A DNA stretch of 54,280 nucleotides, from contig NZ_QLAE01000033.1 in NCBI RefSeq assembly GCF_005876855.1, positions 1 to 54,280 of the forward strand, written 5' to 3'. Source of the stretch: Stutzerimonas nosocomialis (GTDB lineage Bacteria > Pseudomonadota > Gammaproteobacteria > Pseudomonadales > Pseudomonadaceae). Below the pieces are notes generated by a model. It did not search any database. It worked only from the letters and a program-made list of their open reading frames with translations, and was not told the origin of the DNA. Each line of letters starts with the position of its first letter. Positions within the stretch are counted from its first letter, which is position 1. The position numbers were made by a program, and so were the translations under genes. This document shows positions 6,643-17,005 of the stretch, one piece after another.

Positions 6643-9042
6643 TTAGCGCCGCGCGCAGGCGAGCGTCAGGTGCGCTCCGGGCGCCAGCCGGACCAGGCCG
6701 CCCGCATGCCGGATCGGCGTATCGCGCCGGTTGGCCGCGTCGGCGCGGACGAACAGGGTGTCGCCTTCGAGCCGCACGCGCAGCCGATCACCCCGGTAGC
6801 GTACCGCCACCTCGACATCGCCCAGCGCCGCCGGTGGCGCCGGGAACACGTGCAGGCCGTCAATGTCCGGGCGGATGCCGAGGTAATGCCGCTGGAGCAC
6901 GTCCAGCGAGCCGGCCATCGCCCCCAGGTGCACGCCCTCGAGCGTTCCGCCGTGCGACGGCGCCTCGAGGTCGATGCCCATGCTCTGCCGGAAGTAGGAC
7001 CAGGACGCCTGCGGATCGAGGCGGGCCATCGCACCGGCGCAGACGACGATCGACAGGCTGGATTCGTGGGTGATGTTCGACAGGTGGAACTCGGCGGTTC
7101 GACGCAGCGCCCGCTGATCGAACCGATAGCCGAGGGACTCGATCAATGCCTGCAACGTCGGCGGCGCAAAGAGATAGAGCAGCATCAGCACGTCCGGCTG
7201 CTTGGTCAGGCGGTAGCGATCGGGGCGGTCGCCCAGGGCTTCGAGCATCCAGTCCAGGCGGGGCCGATCATCGTGCCGCCAGGCGTCGGGGCCGTGCTCG
7301 AGTCGCTCGGCGCCGTCGAACTGATCCAGCACGCCGTCAGGCCGGATCGGCAGGTACATGGCCCGGGCGATTTCGCCCCAGCCGTCCAGCTCCGCGGGCG
7401 TCACCTCCAGGCGCTCGCACAGGCCCTCGGCCTGGCCGTCCGGCAGGCAGTCCACGACCTGCAAGCCCAGTTTCAGCGCCCATACCGCCATCAGGTTGGT
7501 ATAGGCGTTGTTGCTCAAGCCCGGCTCGTGCCCGTCCGGGGGGAAGTTGTGGTACTCGTCCGGACCGATGACCCCGTGGATCATGAAGCGGCTGTGCTCG
7601 CTGTCCCACTGCGCGAGGCTGGCCCAGAAACGGGCGATTTCGAGGATCAGTTCCCCGGCCTCGCCGGCCAGCAGGGTCTCGTCGCCGGTGGCCAGATACA
7701 GCTGCCACGCCCCCTGGGCGATGGCCGATCCGATGTGGCGCTGGCGCTCGGTGTGGTCGGGCATCCAGTGACCGGACAGGGGGTTGCACTGGAACGGAGG
7801 CGTCTGTTCGCGGCCGCTGTCGGCGCTGCGCCAGGGAAACATGGCGCCCCGCAGGCCCGCGCTCCGGGCCCGCTTTCTGGCCTCGTCGAGGCGACGATGA
7901 CGGTAGCGGAGCAGTTGCCGGGCCAGGTCCGGGAAATGGGTACAGAGGAAGGGATAGGCGAAGAGTTCGTCCCAGAACACCTGGCCGAAGTAGCCCTCGT
8001 GCCATCCCCGCGGCGGGAACCCGATGTCCTGCCCCAGGCTGTGCGGCGACAGGGTTTGCAGCAGGTGAAAGGCGTGCAGGCGCAAGGGCCGCTCCAGTTC
8101 GGCGTCCGACAGCGCCAGCGGGGCCTGTGCCCAGATCTCGCGCCAGGCCCGCGCATGCCTGAGCGCCAGCCGGGCGAAGGGCTCCTGCGGCAGGCGTTCG
8201 AGTGCCTGCCGTCTCGCTCGGGACGCCTCTTCCGGCCGTTCGGCATCCACCTGAACGACGACGCGTTTTTCGATCACCAGCCGATGACCGCCGGCCAGCC
8301 GGCATTCGGACTGCTGCAGCAACCGGTCGCCCTGGCGTTGGCATCGCCACGGCAGGGGAGCGCCGTCGTGGCGCGTCTGGACGGCCATCGCCAGGCGGCG
8401 CCCCGGGGTCGACAACCGCGCGCTCAGGGCCGCCCGACCGTCATCGGAGGCGTCGATGCACAGGTCGAGCAGGCGCCTGCCCTCGTAGGCGCGGTTCTTC
8501 TTCACCAGCGCGTTCTCCACGCCCCCGTCGAGCACCGAGCGCAGGAAGAGTCGCTCGGTGCCCGGCGGGCATTCCAGCTCCCAGCGCAGCACCGCGAGTT
8601 CGGGGTCGGCCAGGCTCAGCAGGCGTACCTCGCGCAGGCGAAAGGCATGCCCGGCCAGCTCGAAGGTCACCTCCCGTTCCAGCTGGGCACGGTCCATGCG
8701 CAGCGATTGCCGGTACCGCGGCTGCGGTACATCGGCCGAGCCGAACCACTGGCAGCCATCGAGCGAAACACTCAGGCCGAACGGATCGGGCAGGTTGACC
8801 AGGGCCTCCAGGCGTACCGTTTCGCCGTTGACGTCGCGTCTGGCATCGTCGTACCAGCCGGCCCGGTAGAAGCCGGCGTAATGCCGTTCACGCGCCGCGC
8901 CGTCGGCGGCCGACACCTCGGGCGCGCTGGCGCGCCACGACAGCTGGCCGTTGCCCAGTGCCAGCAGCGCCTCGCGCCGGCGTTCGTCCTCTGCGTCGAA
9001 AGCCTCGAAGCAGACCTGCCAGCGGGCCTTATCGCGCCTCAT
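6643..9042 (-). CDS. Glycoside hydrolase family 65 protein (disaccharide phosphorylase or trehalose hydrolase type)
   Basis: Protein of 799 aa, normal for GH65. The N-terminal domain contains ALLALGNGQLSWR, the catalytic barrel has GYFGQVFWDELFAYPF and GLRGAMFPW, and the catalytic acid is Glu of GPDEYH at about residue 496. GH65 enzymes phosphorolyse or hydrolyse alpha-glucosidic disaccharides such as trehalose, maltose, kojibiose or nigerose; substrate cannot be read from sequence alone. The ATG at 9042 lies inside the end of the kinase gene (14-bp overlap). An upstream extension of the frame is a shadow of that gene. The partner kinase suggests that the released sugar is phosphorylated. Confidence 0.87.
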   Translation of the reverse strand: MRRDKARWQVCFEAFDAEDERRREALLALGNGQLSWRASAPEVSAADGAARERHYAGFYRAGWYDDARRDVNGETVRLEALVNLPDPFGLSVSLDGCQWFGSADVPQPRYRQSLRMDRAQLEREVTFELAGHAFRLREVRLLSLADPELAVLRWELECPPGTERLFLRSVLDGGVENALVKKNRAYEGRRLLDLCIDASDDGRAALSARLSTPGRRLAMAVQTRHDGAPLPWRCQRQGDRLLQQSECRLAGGHRLVIEKRVVVQVDAERPEEASRARRQALERLPQEPFARLALRHARAWREIWAQAPLALSDAELERPLRLHAFHLLQTLSPHSLGQDIGFPPRGWHEGYFGQVFWDELFAYPFLCTHFPDLARQLLRYRHRRLDEARKRARSAGLRGAMFPWRSADSGREQTPPFQCNPLSGHWMPDHTERQRHIGSAIAQGAWQLYLATGDETLLAGEAGELILEIARFWASLAQWDSEHSRFMIHGVIGPDEYHNFPPDGHEPGLSNNAYTNLMAVWALKLGLQVVDCLPDGQAEGLCERLEVTPAELDGWGEIARAMYLPIRPDGVLDQFDGAERLEHGPDAWRHDDRPRLDWMLEALGDRPDRYRLTKQPDVLMLLYLFAPPTLQALIESLGYRFDQRALRRTAEFHLSNITHESSLSIVVCAGAMARLDPQASWSYFRQSMGIDLEAPSHGGTLEGVHLGAMAGSLDVLQRHYLGIRPDIDGLHVFPAPPAALGDVEVAVRYRGDRLRVRLEGDTLFVRADAANRRDTPIRHAGGLVRLAPGAHLTLACARR

Positions 9043-10003
9043 CGAGGCACCTGGCGTCACGCAGCAACCGGGCGGCCATCGAGCTGACCTGCTGGCGGTC
9101 CGGATAGGCGGGCTTGGAGCCGTAGGCGGTGACCGCGAGGTTGGCCGCCGCCACGCCCCAGGCCGCCGCCTCGAGCGGCTCGCGCCCTTCGAGCAGGGCG
9201 ATGGCGAACACGCCGGTGAAGGCATCGCCGGCACCGGTGCTGTCGGTCACCTGCACCTCGCCGGGCGGTACGTGGATGGCGCCTTCGCCGGCATCCAGCA
9301 CGCAGCCGCCATCGCCCAGCTTGATGCAGGCGATGCGCACGCCCCGGTCGCGCAGCTGGCGGGCCGCCCAGGCGGCATCGTGCAGGCCCTGGATCTCGCG
9401 CCCGGTCAGCGCCCGGGCTTCGCTGGTGTTGGGCGTCACCGCCTGCAGGCGGGACAACAACTCGTCCGGTACCCGGTCGGGAAACGAGGGGTCGAGCACG
9501 ACCGGGATGTCCTTCCCGGTGGCCGCTTCTACCGCCGGCAGCACCACCGCAGCCGGCACCTCGCAATCGACCACCAGGCAGGCGGGCGATTCGGTGCGTT
9601 CGATCAGCCGGACCATGGCGTCGATGGCGGGCTCATCCCAGCAATCGTTGGCGTTGGTCGCCAGCACGATGTGCTTCTTCCCATCCGGCGGCACCATGAT
9701 CATCGAGACCGCCGTCGGCTCGCCCTCGGCCACGGTCACACCGCTGACATCGACGCCCGCCTCGCGCAGCGAACCCAGCGCCTGGTCGGCCAGCTCGTCG
9801 TCGCCGACCCGCCCGAGCAACAGGCTGCGATGGCCGAAGGTCGCGCCCAGCCAGGCGGTGTTGCTCGCCTTGCCGCCGGCGAGCCTGCAGAAATCATGGG
9901 CCAGCAGGGTCTCCTCGCTGCCCGGTGGCTGGTCGACGCGGACCTGGAAGTCGGCATTGATGCTACCCAACGACAACAGCGTCGGCCGGGGCGGGGCATT
10001 CAT
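9029..10003 (-). CDS. PfkB-family carbohydrate kinase
   Basis: Protein of 324 aa. It shows the ribokinase-family N-terminal signature (GSINADFQVRVD and RLAGGKASNTAWLGATFG) and the C-terminal anion-hole/catalytic motif DSTGAGDAFTGVFAIAL with the Asp base. The start at 10003 is preferred because AGGAG lies six bases upstream; an ATG at 10009 would abut it. It is the middle gene of a minus-strand operon (FAD/Rieske oxidoreductase, kinase, GH65), with 21 bp and -14 bp junctions. Likely it phosphorylates a sugar or nucleoside connected to the GH65 product. Confidence 0.87.
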   Translation of the reverse strand: MNAPPRPTLLSLGSINADFQVRVDQPPGSEETLLAHDFCRLAGGKASNTAWLGATFGHRSLLLGRVGDDELADQALGSLREAGVDVSGVTVAEGEPTAVSMIMVPPDGKKHIVLATNANDCWDEPAIDAMVRLIERTESPACLVVDCEVPAAVVLPAVEAATGKDIPVVLDPSFPDRVPDELLSRLQAVTPNTSEARALTGREIQGLHDAAWAARQLRDRGVRIACIKLGDGGCVLDAGEGAIHVPPGEVQVTDSTGAGDAFTGVFAIALLEGREPLEAAAWGVAAANLAVTAYGSKPAYPDRQQVSSMAARLLRDARCLDEAR

Positions 10004-10024
10004 GGGCATCTCCTGAGCGTGTGA

Positions 10025-11500
10025 TCAGAGCGACCGGGCAGCCAGCGGCTCGATGGCCGGGCCGTGGAGGACGTCGCCGTCTGCCTGGAAGATCGACCCA
10101 TGGCAGGGGCAATCCCAGGTGCGGTCGGCGTTGTTCCAGGTCACCGTGCAGCCCATGTGGGTGCAGGCGGCGGACACCGCGTGCAGGGCGCCGGCGTCGT
10201 CGCGCCACACGGCGATCTTTTCATTGTCCCGGGTGATCACGCCGCCTTCGCCACGGTCGATGGCGTCCAGCCCGTCGACCTGCGACTGGCTGTCGCTGCT
10301 CTGGTTGTAGTCGTCCGGGGCCGGGCGGTTGGGGTCGTACAGATGCTTCCACGGACGGCGACCGGTGATGATCTGGCGAGCGATGCCGAGGCCGGCGGCG
10401 GTGCCGTTGCTGATGCCCCAGCCGTTGAAGCCGGTCGCGACGAACAGGCCGGGTGATTGCTTGGGGTCCGGCTCACCGACGTAGGCCACGCGGTCGGCGG
10501 TGTCGTAGTCCTCGTTGCACCAGCGCCAGACCGGCTCGCCTGCCGGCAGGTTGCTGCGCGCCCAGTTTTCCAGGTCGACGAAGCGGCGGGCGACGTCGCC
10601 GTCCTGCCCGGTCCTGAAACGGGGGCCGAGCACGATCAGCAGGGGGCCTTCGGCATCGCGGCCCATGCGGATCGAGTGGGTCGGCTCGTCGACGCCGATG
10701 AACATGCCGGGAAGGTGCGCGCCCTCCGTGGGCCTGAAGGCCATGGCCACGTGGCAGCGCGGCTGTGTGGGGCTGGCCAGGTCGATCGGTGTCTCGACCG
10801 GCATATGCGTGGCGAGGATCACCTGGTCGGCCTCGATGCTGCCCCCTTCGAAACCCACCTGCCAGCGTTGCTGGCGTTCGAAGCGCTGCGCGCGGGTCTG
10901 CTGGTGGATGCGGCCGCCGCGGGCCTCGATCGCCGCCGCCAGACCGACCAGGTAGCTGGCGGGGTTGAACTGTGCCTGGTCGGGAAACTCCAGCGCGCCG
11001 GCGGTCGCGAAGGGCAGGGGCGCCTGTTCCAGCACCCTGGCGGCGAACCCCAGGCGGCGCGCTGCTTCGGCTTCCTGCTCGATGGCCGCGCGCCAGTCTG
11101 GCGAGCAGGCGTAGGCGAAGGCGGACTGGCGCTGATAATCGCAGTCGATCTGCAGGGTCTCGACCCAATGGCGGATGCGGTCGACCGCTTCGCGATTGGC
11201 ATCGGCATAGCATTGCGCGAGTTCCTGGCCGAAGGTGTCGATCAGGTGCCGGTAGATCAGCGCGTGCTGGGTGGTGATCTTCGCCGTCGAACGTCCGGTG
11301 ACCTGCCGGCCGACGTCGCGCGCCTCGATCACCACGACGGATTTGCCCGCCTCGCACAGGGTCATGGCGGCGCTGAGCCCGACGATGCCGGCGCCGACCA
11401 CCACCACATCGCACTCGCTGTGCCCGGTCAGTCGCGGGAAACGGCTGTCCGGCGCGCTGGCGGTCCAGCAGCAGTCAGGGGTTGCAGGGAGCTCGGGCAT
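10025..11500 (-). CDS. FAD-dependent oxidoreductase with C-terminal Rieske [2Fe-2S] domain
   Basis: Protein of 491 aa. A DAO-type FAD domain starts with VVVVGAGIVGLSAAMTL near residue 32 and carries GRSTAKITTQH. The C-terminal 90 residues form a Rieske domain with CTHMGC and CPCHGS. The architecture is that of the oxidoreductase family found next to stress and carbohydrate genes in many bacteria; the substrate is unknown. The start at 11500 has GAGG about nine bases upstream; an in-frame ATG at 11515 is an alternative. It is the first gene of the operon with the sugar kinase and GH65. Confidence 0.85.
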   Translation of the reverse strand: MPELPATPDCCWTASAPDSRFPRLTGHSECDVVVVGAGIVGLSAAMTLCEAGKSVVVIEARDVGRQVTGRSTAKITTQHALIYRHLIDTFGQELAQCYADANREAVDRIRHWVETLQIDCDYQRQSAFAYACSPDWRAAIEQEAEAARRLGFAARVLEQAPLPFATAGALEFPDQAQFNPASYLVGLAAAIEARGGRIHQQTRAQRFERQQRWQVGFEGGSIEADQVILATHMPVETPIDLASPTQPRCHVAMAFRPTEGAHLPGMFIGVDEPTHSIRMGRDAEGPLLIVLGPRFRTGQDGDVARRFVDLENWARSNLPAGEPVWRWCNEDYDTADRVAYVGEPDPKQSPGLFVATGFNGWGISNGTAAGLGIARQIITGRRPWKHLYDPNRPAPDDYNQSSDSQSQVDGLDAIDRGEGGVITRDNEKIAVWRDDAGALHAVSAACTHMGCTVTWNNADRTWDCPCHGSIFQADGDVLHGPAIEPLAARSL

Positions 11501-11779
11501 GGGGCGGGTCCTCATCGGCTGGGTCGCTGGGGCGGTCGACGTTCGTCTGGCGACCGCGCGGCGGTACCGGAGTGGTCCCGCAAACCTGCGAGGGCTTTTG
11601 CGCGGCGGGCTGCGAAACGCCAACACACCAGCCAGTAGAGCGGACCGCGCCCGGCCAGGTTCCTGCCACCGAGCGGAAGGCGGCGGTGGTCTTCCCCTCT
11701 CGTCGGCCGGGGGCGGGCCGGCCAAAACGGATGGGTGCCGCGCGGGTCATCTGTCTTGAACCCATCGCGGAGGCGGCCA

Positions 11780-12424
11780 ATGAAGCTCTACTACTACGAT
11801 CACTGTCCGTTCAGTGCCCGGGTGCGCATGGCCTTGAACCTGAAGGCAATCGAAGCCGAGCGTGTGGTGCTGCCGGCCGACGACGAGCAGACCCTCGTCG
11901 GCCTGATCGGCAAGCACCAGATACCGGTGCTGGTGCGCGATGACGGCACGCCCATGGCCGACAGCACGGACATCGTCCGCTACCTCGACGCGCTCGACGG
12001 CCGGCCGACGATCCGCGAGCCGGATACGCCCGCGCTGCACCGGTGGCTCGAACCCTTCGTGCCGAACCTGCAGTACCTCGGTTATCCGCGCTGGACGCGG
12101 ATCGGTCTGGAAGAGTTCGCCAGCCCCTCGGCCTACGCGCATTTTCGCGAGAAGAAGACCGAAACCATCGGCGACTTCGACGAGGCGCTGGCCAACACCG
12201 ATGCCAAAGCCCGCGAAGTCGAGGAGCAGCTGGCCCGGCTGCCGGACATCCTGGACCTGACGCCGACCCACGATCATCCCCGCTGGGACGACATCACCCT
12301 GTTCCCCATGCTGCGCAGCCTCAGCGTGGTCGAGGCCATCGACTGGCCGCAGGCGGTGCGCGCCTACGTGGTCACCCAGGCCGAGCGAAGCGGGCTGGAC
12401 ACCTTCTTCGACCGGGCGTTGTGA
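11780..12424 (+). CDS. grxB: Glutaredoxin 2 (GrxB-like)
   Basis: Protein of 214 aa with the GrxB start MKLYYYDHCPFSARVRMAL, a GST-like N-terminal thioredoxin fold and a Grx2 C-terminal helical domain. The E. coli protein has a CPYC active site. Here residues 9-12 are CPFS, so the resolving Cys is Ser and the enzyme should act by a monothiol mechanism. GCGGAGG at 11767-11773 supports the start. It is encoded beside the arsenic genes and convergent to them; a role as electron donor to arsenate reductase is possible but unproven, because ArsC here is of the Cys-triad type. Confidence 0.85.
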   Translation: MKLYYYDHCPFSARVRMALNLKAIEAERVVLPADDEQTLVGLIGKHQIPVLVRDDGTPMADSTDIVRYLDALDGRPTIREPDTPALHRWLEPFVPNLQYLGYPRWTRIGLEEFASPSAYAHFREKKTETIGDFDEALANTDAKAREVEEQLARLPDILDLTPTHDHPRWDDITLFPMLRSLSVVEAIDWPQAVRAYVVTQAERSGLDTFFDRAL

Positions 12425-12454
12425 AGCGGCGCGACAGCCGAATAGGGGGCGGGT

Positions 12455-12928
12455 CTATCCGAGCATGCCGATGCGTTCCAGTTCGCGCTGGAGTTCGTCT
12501 CGGCCAAGGGTTTGGAGGGGCAGGGCCAGGAAGGCGCGGCAGCGTTTCTCGATGATCGCCAGGGTGGCGCGGAAGGCCGCATCCACCGCCGCCTCGTCGC
12601 CCTGGACGTCGGACGGGTCGGCCAGCCCCCAGTGGGCCTTGAGCGCCGGGCCGAAATAGACCGGGCAGGCCTCGTTCGCGGCTTTGTCGCACACGGTGAT
12701 GACGATCTGCGGCGGCTCGTCCGCGAAGGCGTCGTTGCCCTTGCTGCTCAGGCCCGCCGTGGGGATTCCGGCCCGCTCGAGCGCCGTCAGGGTGCGCGGC
12801 AGCACCTGGCCCCGGGGCACGCTGCCGGCGCTCACCGCGCCGATGCCGTCCGGCGCCAGGTGGTTGAACAGGGCTTCGGACAGAATGCTGCGGCAACTGT
12901 TGGCCGTGCACATGAACAGGACTCGCAT
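12455..12928 (-). CDS. arsC: Arsenate reductase, low-molecular-weight phosphatase type
   Basis: Protein of 157 aa with the P-loop CTANSCRS (Cys7, Arg13) and the redox pair Cys80 and Cys88 (VCDKAANEACPV). This is the thioredoxin-coupled ArsC class that reduces arsenate to arsenite. AGGAG seven bases upstream supports the start. It is the third gene of arsR-arsB-arsC, 29 bp after arsB. Confidence 0.9.
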   Translation of the reverse strand: MRVLFMCTANSCRSILSEALFNHLAPDGIGAVSAGSVPRGQVLPRTLTALERAGIPTAGLSSKGNDAFADEPPQIVITVCDKAANEACPVYFGPALKAHWGLADPSDVQGDEAAVDAAFRATLAIIEKRCRAFLALPLQTLGRDELQRELERIGMLG

Positions 12929-12957
12929 GTCGTGCTCCTGCCGCGTCGAGGCGGCCG

Positions 12958-14241
12958 TCAGAGGGTCAGGCGCAAGGCCAACGCGGACAGGGTGATCAGC
13001 AGAACCGGCAGCGTCAGGACGATGCCGATGCGGAAGTAGTAACCCCAGGTGATGGTGATGCCCTTGCGCTGCAGGACGTGCAGCCAGAGCAGGGTGGCCA
13101 GGCTGCCGATGGGCGTGATCTTCGGGCCCAGGTCGCAGCCGATCACGTTGGCATAGATCATCGCGTCGCGGACCACCCCTTCGGCCTCGCTCGCCTGGAT
13201 CGACAGCGCGCCGATCAGCACGCTCGGCAGGTTGTTCATGACCGAGGAGAGCACGGCCGACAGCAACCCGGTGCCCAGCGCCGCCGCCCAGACGCCTTGG
13301 CCGGCGAGGGCGTCGAGCGCCCGGGTGAGGTAGCCGGTCAGCCCGGCGTTGCTCAGCCCATAGACCACCAGGTACATGCCCAGCGAGAACACCACCACCT
13401 GCCAGGGCGCCTCGCGCATCACGCGGCGGGTGGAGATCGTGTGCCCATTGGCCGCGACGGCGAACAGGATGGCCGCACAGACCGCCGCCACCGCGCTGAT
13501 CGGAATGCCCAGCGGCTCCAGCGCGAACAGGCCGACCAGCAGGACCAGCAGCATCCAGCCGCCGACGACGAAGGTGGTGCGGTCCCGGATCGCGCTCTGC
13601 GGCGCTTTCAGCTGAGCCACCTCGTAGCGCACGGGCAGGTCGCGCCGAAAGTACAGGTACAGCACCAGCAGCGTGGCGGCGACGCTGACCAGGTTGACCG
13701 GCACCATCACCGAGGCGTACTCGGCGAAGCCCAGCCCGAAGTAGTCCGCCGACACGATGTTCACCAGGTTCGAGACCACCAGTGGCAGGCTCGCGGTATC
13801 GGCGATGAAGCCGGCGGCCATGACGAAGCCCAGGGTCGCCGCCGGCGAGAAACGCAGCGCCAGGAGGATGGAGATCACGATGGGCGTCAGGATCAGCGCC
13901 GCCCCGTCGTTGGCGAACAGCGCCGAGACGCAGGCGCCGAGCAACACGCAGAAGGCGAACAGCCGGTGCCCGCTGCCGTTCGCCCAACGGGCGACATGCA
14001 ACGCCGCCCATTCGAAGAACCCCGCTTCGTCCAGCAGCAGGCTGATGACGATGATCGCGATGAAGGTCGCGGTGGCGTTCCAGACGATCGCCCAGACGGT
14101 GGGAATGTCCTGCACCGACACCGTGCCCACCGCCAGGGCGATGAGCGCGCCGATACTGGCGCTCCAACCCACGCCCAGGCCCCTGGGTTGCCAGATGACC
14201 AGAACCAGGGTGAACAGGAATACGGCGGCAGCGACAACCAT
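12958..14241 (-). CDS. arsB: Arsenite efflux permease ArsB
   Basis: Protein of 427 aa with 11-12 hydrophobic segments. Family motifs include [33 protein letters not shown] and [14 protein letters not shown], and length and motifs match ArsB. It exports arsenite made by the neighbouring reductase. It begins 21 bp after the arsR stop, and no strong ribosome binding site is visible, which suggests coupling with arsR. Confidence 0.93.
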   Translation of the reverse strand: MVVAAAVFLFTLVLVIWQPRGLGVGWSASIGALIALAVGTVSVQDIPTVWAIVWNATATFIAIIVISLLLDEAGFFEWAALHVARWANGSGHRLFAFCVLLGACVSALFANDGAALILTPIVISILLALRFSPAATLGFVMAAGFIADTASLPLVVSNLVNIVSADYFGLGFAEYASVMVPVNLVSVAATLLVLYLYFRRDLPVRYEVAQLKAPQSAIRDRTTFVVGGWMLLVLLVGLFALEPLGIPISAVAAVCAAILFAVAANGHTISTRRVMREAPWQVVVFSLGMYLVVYGLSNAGLTGYLTRALDALAGQGVWAAALGTGLLSAVLSSVMNNLPSVLIGALSIQASEAEGVVRDAMIYANVIGCDLGPKITPIGSLATLLWLHVLQRKGITITWGYYFRIGIVLTLPVLLITLSALALRLTL

Positions 14242-14262
14242 CGGGGATACGTCCAGGGCGGG

Positions 14263-14610
14263 TTAGCAGCAGGCGGAGGCGCGCACGGGGCGGCCATCCA
14301 TGTGAAGCAGGCGGGTGGCGTTTCGTTCGAGCCAGGCGGCATTGGCCTGCAGCGTCATGTGCAGCACCTGATGCGCCCAGTCGGGCAGTTCCGGATTCAG
14401 GCGGTAATACACCCATTGCCCCTGGCGACGGTCGAGCAGCAGCCCGGCGCTGCGCAGCAGGGCCAGGTGGCGGCTGATCTTCGGCTGGCTTTCATCCAGC
14501 GCGCAGGTCAGCTCGCAGACGCACAGCTCGCCGTGCTCGGCGATCAGCAGCGTGGCGCGCAGGCGAGTCTCCTCGGCCAGGCACTTGAAGACCTCCGGTG
14601 GGGTGAGCAT
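14263..14610 (-). CDS. arsR: ArsR-family arsenic-responsive repressor
   Basis: Protein of 115 aa with winged helix-turn-helix. The metal site ELCVCEL (Cys30, Cys32) starts the alpha-3 helix and is the arsenite/antimonite sensor motif. The recognition helix follows (ESQPKISRHLALLRSAGLL). It is first in the operon and should repress it through the palindrome at 14640-14659. A C-terminal Cys-Cys pair is present and might also bind metal. Confidence 0.92.
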   Translation of the reverse strand: MLTPPEVFKCLAEETRLRATLLIAEHGELCVCELTCALDESQPKISRHLALLRSAGLLLDRRQGQWVYYRLNPELPDWAHQVLHMTLQANAAWLERNATRLLHMDGRPVRASACC

Positions 14611-14639
14611 TGGGGGATGCCTCGAAAGCGAAGATGCGA

Positions 14640-14659
14640 ATATATGGATATCCATATAT
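14640..14659. promoter_or_regulatory. Probable ArsR operator (20-bp perfect palindrome)
   Basis: ATATATGGATATCCATATAT is a perfect inverted repeat centred 40 bp upstream of the arsR start, the position expected for ArsR autoregulation. Confidence 0.7.
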
Positions 14660-14918
14660 GAATGCAAGCAGCGGCGCTTGCCGGGCTCTTTCGGCACCCG
14701 ACGGGCCTCTCCGACCGAGCGGTCACGATCGACGCTTTCATTGACGCAGATCAACCAAATGGATTCGGCCAAAGGCCGCGCGCCGTCGATAAGGATTGTG
14801 ACGCAGGCATCGAGGCATGCCGGCGCTTTTCCGGCCCATCCGCGACGAAACGGGATGGGCCAAACGGCATTCGGCTCTGGCCGCACGACGCCATGAGCCG
14901 GCAAACGAGGTACACGAC

Positions 14919-16877
14919 GTGCTCAGAAATATCCCATTGCGCTTCAAGCTGGTGATGATCCTCCTGCTCCCTTCGATCGGCTTTCTCTGGCTCGCGGGGG
15001 TATCCGTCTCCGACAGCTACCGGACGCTGCGCAACATGGATCACACCGTCGCGGCCAGCGCTGCCGCGCAGAAGGTCAGCCAGCTGATCACCACCCTGCA
15101 ACGCGAGCGTGGCGCCAGCGGCGTCTACCTGGGCAGCCAGGGCAGGACCATGCAGGACCGCCTGCCCGGCATGCGGCGCGACACCGACCAGGCCCTCGAG
15201 GCCGTGCGCGCGCTTTCGCAAGGCAACGACCAGGTCGACAAGGCCGTCGCCGCGTTGAGCGGCCTGCAGGCGACCCGTCGCCAGATCGACGCCCTGAGTA
15301 TCAGTGGGCGCGATTCGGGCGCGCGCTTCACCGAGATCATCCAGGCCCTGATCGGCTTCACCTACGAGCTGGAACTCAGCGTCAGCGACGTCGAGCTGTC
15401 CCGGCTGCTGGGCTCGCTGAACCAGTTCATCGAGATGAAGGAGCGCGCGGGCCGCGAACGCGCGATGCTCGGCGTGGTGTTCAATCAGGATCGCTTCGAC
15501 GCCGGCCTGCTGTCCGGCTTCAGCCGCAACCTGGGCGAATTTTCCGCCTACCTGGACAGCTTCGAACGCGCGGCGTCCGAGCCCTTCGTGCGTCAGCTCG
15601 AGCAGACGCTGGAACAGCCCAGCGCCCAGGAAGTGGCCAGGCTGCAGCGCCTGGCGTTCGACGTACCGCTCGGCGAGTCGCTCGGAGTCAGGCCCGAAGC
15701 CTGGTTCGAGACCGCCACCCGCCGGATCGACCTGATGGGCCAGGTGGAGGATGCGCTCAGCCAGAGCGTAGGCAGCGTGGCGGCGCTGGCACGGGACAAG
15801 GCGCGGCTGGCCCTCTGGCTGACCGTTTCCCTGTCGCTGTTCGCCCTGGCCGCGGTCTCGGCCCTCTCGTACGTCATCATCCGCAACATCAACCTCGCCG
15901 TCGGCGACGTGAACCATGCGCTGGTCGCCCTTTCGGCGCGCGACCTGACCGCCAGGACGTCCTATGCAGGCAAGGACGAATTCGGCCTCATCTCCCACAA
16001 CCTGAACGCCATGGCCGAGGAGCTGACCCACGTCGTCCAGGACATCGGCAACGCCACGGGCCAACTGGCGACCGCCGCCGAGGAATGCTCCGCGGTCACC
16101 GTCCAGACCAGCCAGAGCGTCGAACGTCAGCGCGAAGGCACCGAGCTGGTGGTCACCGCCGTCAACGAGATGAGCGCGACCGTCAGGGAAGTGGCCCGCA
16201 GCACCAGCGACGCGGCCGAACTGTCGCAACGGGTCAACCGCAGCACCGCCCAGGGCAAGAGCGAGATCGACGGCACCATCGAGCTGATCCGCCAGCTGTC
16301 CAGCCAGGCCGACCAGACCGCCGCGATCATCCGCGACCTCAAGCATGAGAGCGACTCGATCTCCTCGGTGCTCGACGTGATCCGCGGCATCGCCGAGCAG
16401 ACCAACCTGCTGGCCCTCAACGCCGCGATCGAAGCGGCCAGGGCAGGGGACCACGGGCGCGGCTTCGCCGTGGTCGCCTCCGAAGTGCGCGTGCTCGCCC
16501 AGAAAACCCAGGAGTCCACCGGCGACATCCAGCAGATGATCACCAACCTGCAAGCCGGCTCCGACCGCGCCGCACGCTCGATGCAGGAAACGCTGAACAC
16601 CGTGCAGGCCGGCGCCGACAACATCGTGCGCGCCGGCGACCTCCTGGCCGAGATCGCCGAAGGCGTCGCCGGCATCAGCGACCGCAACATCCAGATCGCC
16701 TCCGCCGCCGAAGAACAAAGCGCCGTCGCCGAAGACATCAACCGCAACGTCACCGAAATCAACGACGTGGCCATCCAGGTCAGCGCCGGCGCCGAACAGA
16801 CCGCCACCACCAGCCTGGAACTCGCACGGCTGGCAGAACAACAGCAAGAGTTGGTGGGTAGGTTCAAGGTGGCGTGA
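14919..16877 (+). CDS. Methyl-accepting chemotaxis protein with NIT sensor domain
   Basis: Protein of 652 aa. TM1 is at about residues 10-28. A large periplasmic helical NIT (nitrate/nitrite-sensing type) domain follows, with [13 protein letters not shown] and [14 protein letters not shown]2 is near 302-322, then HAMP, and a signalling domain with the hairpin tip [20 protein letters not shown]. The GTG start at 14919 is chosen because GAGG lies eight bases upstream and the next residues ([14 protein letters not shown]) form the expected N terminus. There is no C-terminal CheR-tethering pentapeptide. The ligand is unknown. Confidence 0.92.
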   Translation: MLRNIPLRFKLVMILLLPSIGFLWLAGVSVSDSYRTLRNMDHTVAASAAAQKVSQLITTLQRERGASGVYLGSQGRTMQDRLPGMRRDTDQALEAVRALSQGNDQVDKAVAALSGLQATRRQIDALSISGRDSGARFTEIIQALIGFTYELELSVSDVELSRLLGSLNQFIEMKERAGRERAMLGVVFNQDRFDAGLLSGFSRNLGEFSAYLDSFERAASEPFVRQLEQTLEQPSAQEVARLQRLAFDVPLGESLGVRPEAWFETATRRIDLMGQVEDALSQSVGSVAALARDKARLALWLTVSLSLFALAAVSALSYVIIRNINLAVGDVNHALVALSARDLTARTSYAGKDEFGLISHNLNAMAEELTHVVQDIGNATGQLATAAEECSAVTVQTSQSVERQREGTELVVTAVNEMSATVREVARSTSDAAELSQRVNRSTAQGKSEIDGTIELIRQLSSQADQTAAIIRDLKHESDSISSVLDVIRGIAEQTNLLALNAAIEAARAGDHGRGFAVVASEVRVLAQKTQESTGDIQQMITNLQAGSDRAARSMQETLNTVQAGADNIVRAGDLLAEIAEGVAGISDRNIQIASAAEEQSAVAEDINRNVTEINDVAIQVSAGAEQTATTSLELARLAEQQQELVGRFKVA

Positions 16878-16887
16878 TGAAAGGCTG

Positions 16888-16911
16888 CCTGGGCTGAGCG
16901 ATCAGCCCAGG
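16888..16911 (+). terminator. Hairpin after the chemoreceptor gene
   Basis: CCTGGGCTGA and TCAGCCCAGG form a perfect 10-bp stem with a GCGA loop, 10 bp past the stop. It lacks a T run, so it may be a processing or stabilising hairpin. Confidence 0.55.
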
Positions 16912-17005
16912 CGAATGGCAGACATCGAGGGAAAGACTTTGCGCCAGTCGACAGGTGCGTGACCCTGTGACATATAAGATGCCAAACCCGTCAGTCAGAC
17001 GTTGC

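Noticed and set aside
6670-9087. Long plus-strand open frame opposite the GH65 gene
   Set aside because: Shadow of the GH65 coding sequence, with no recognisable domain or ribosome binding site.
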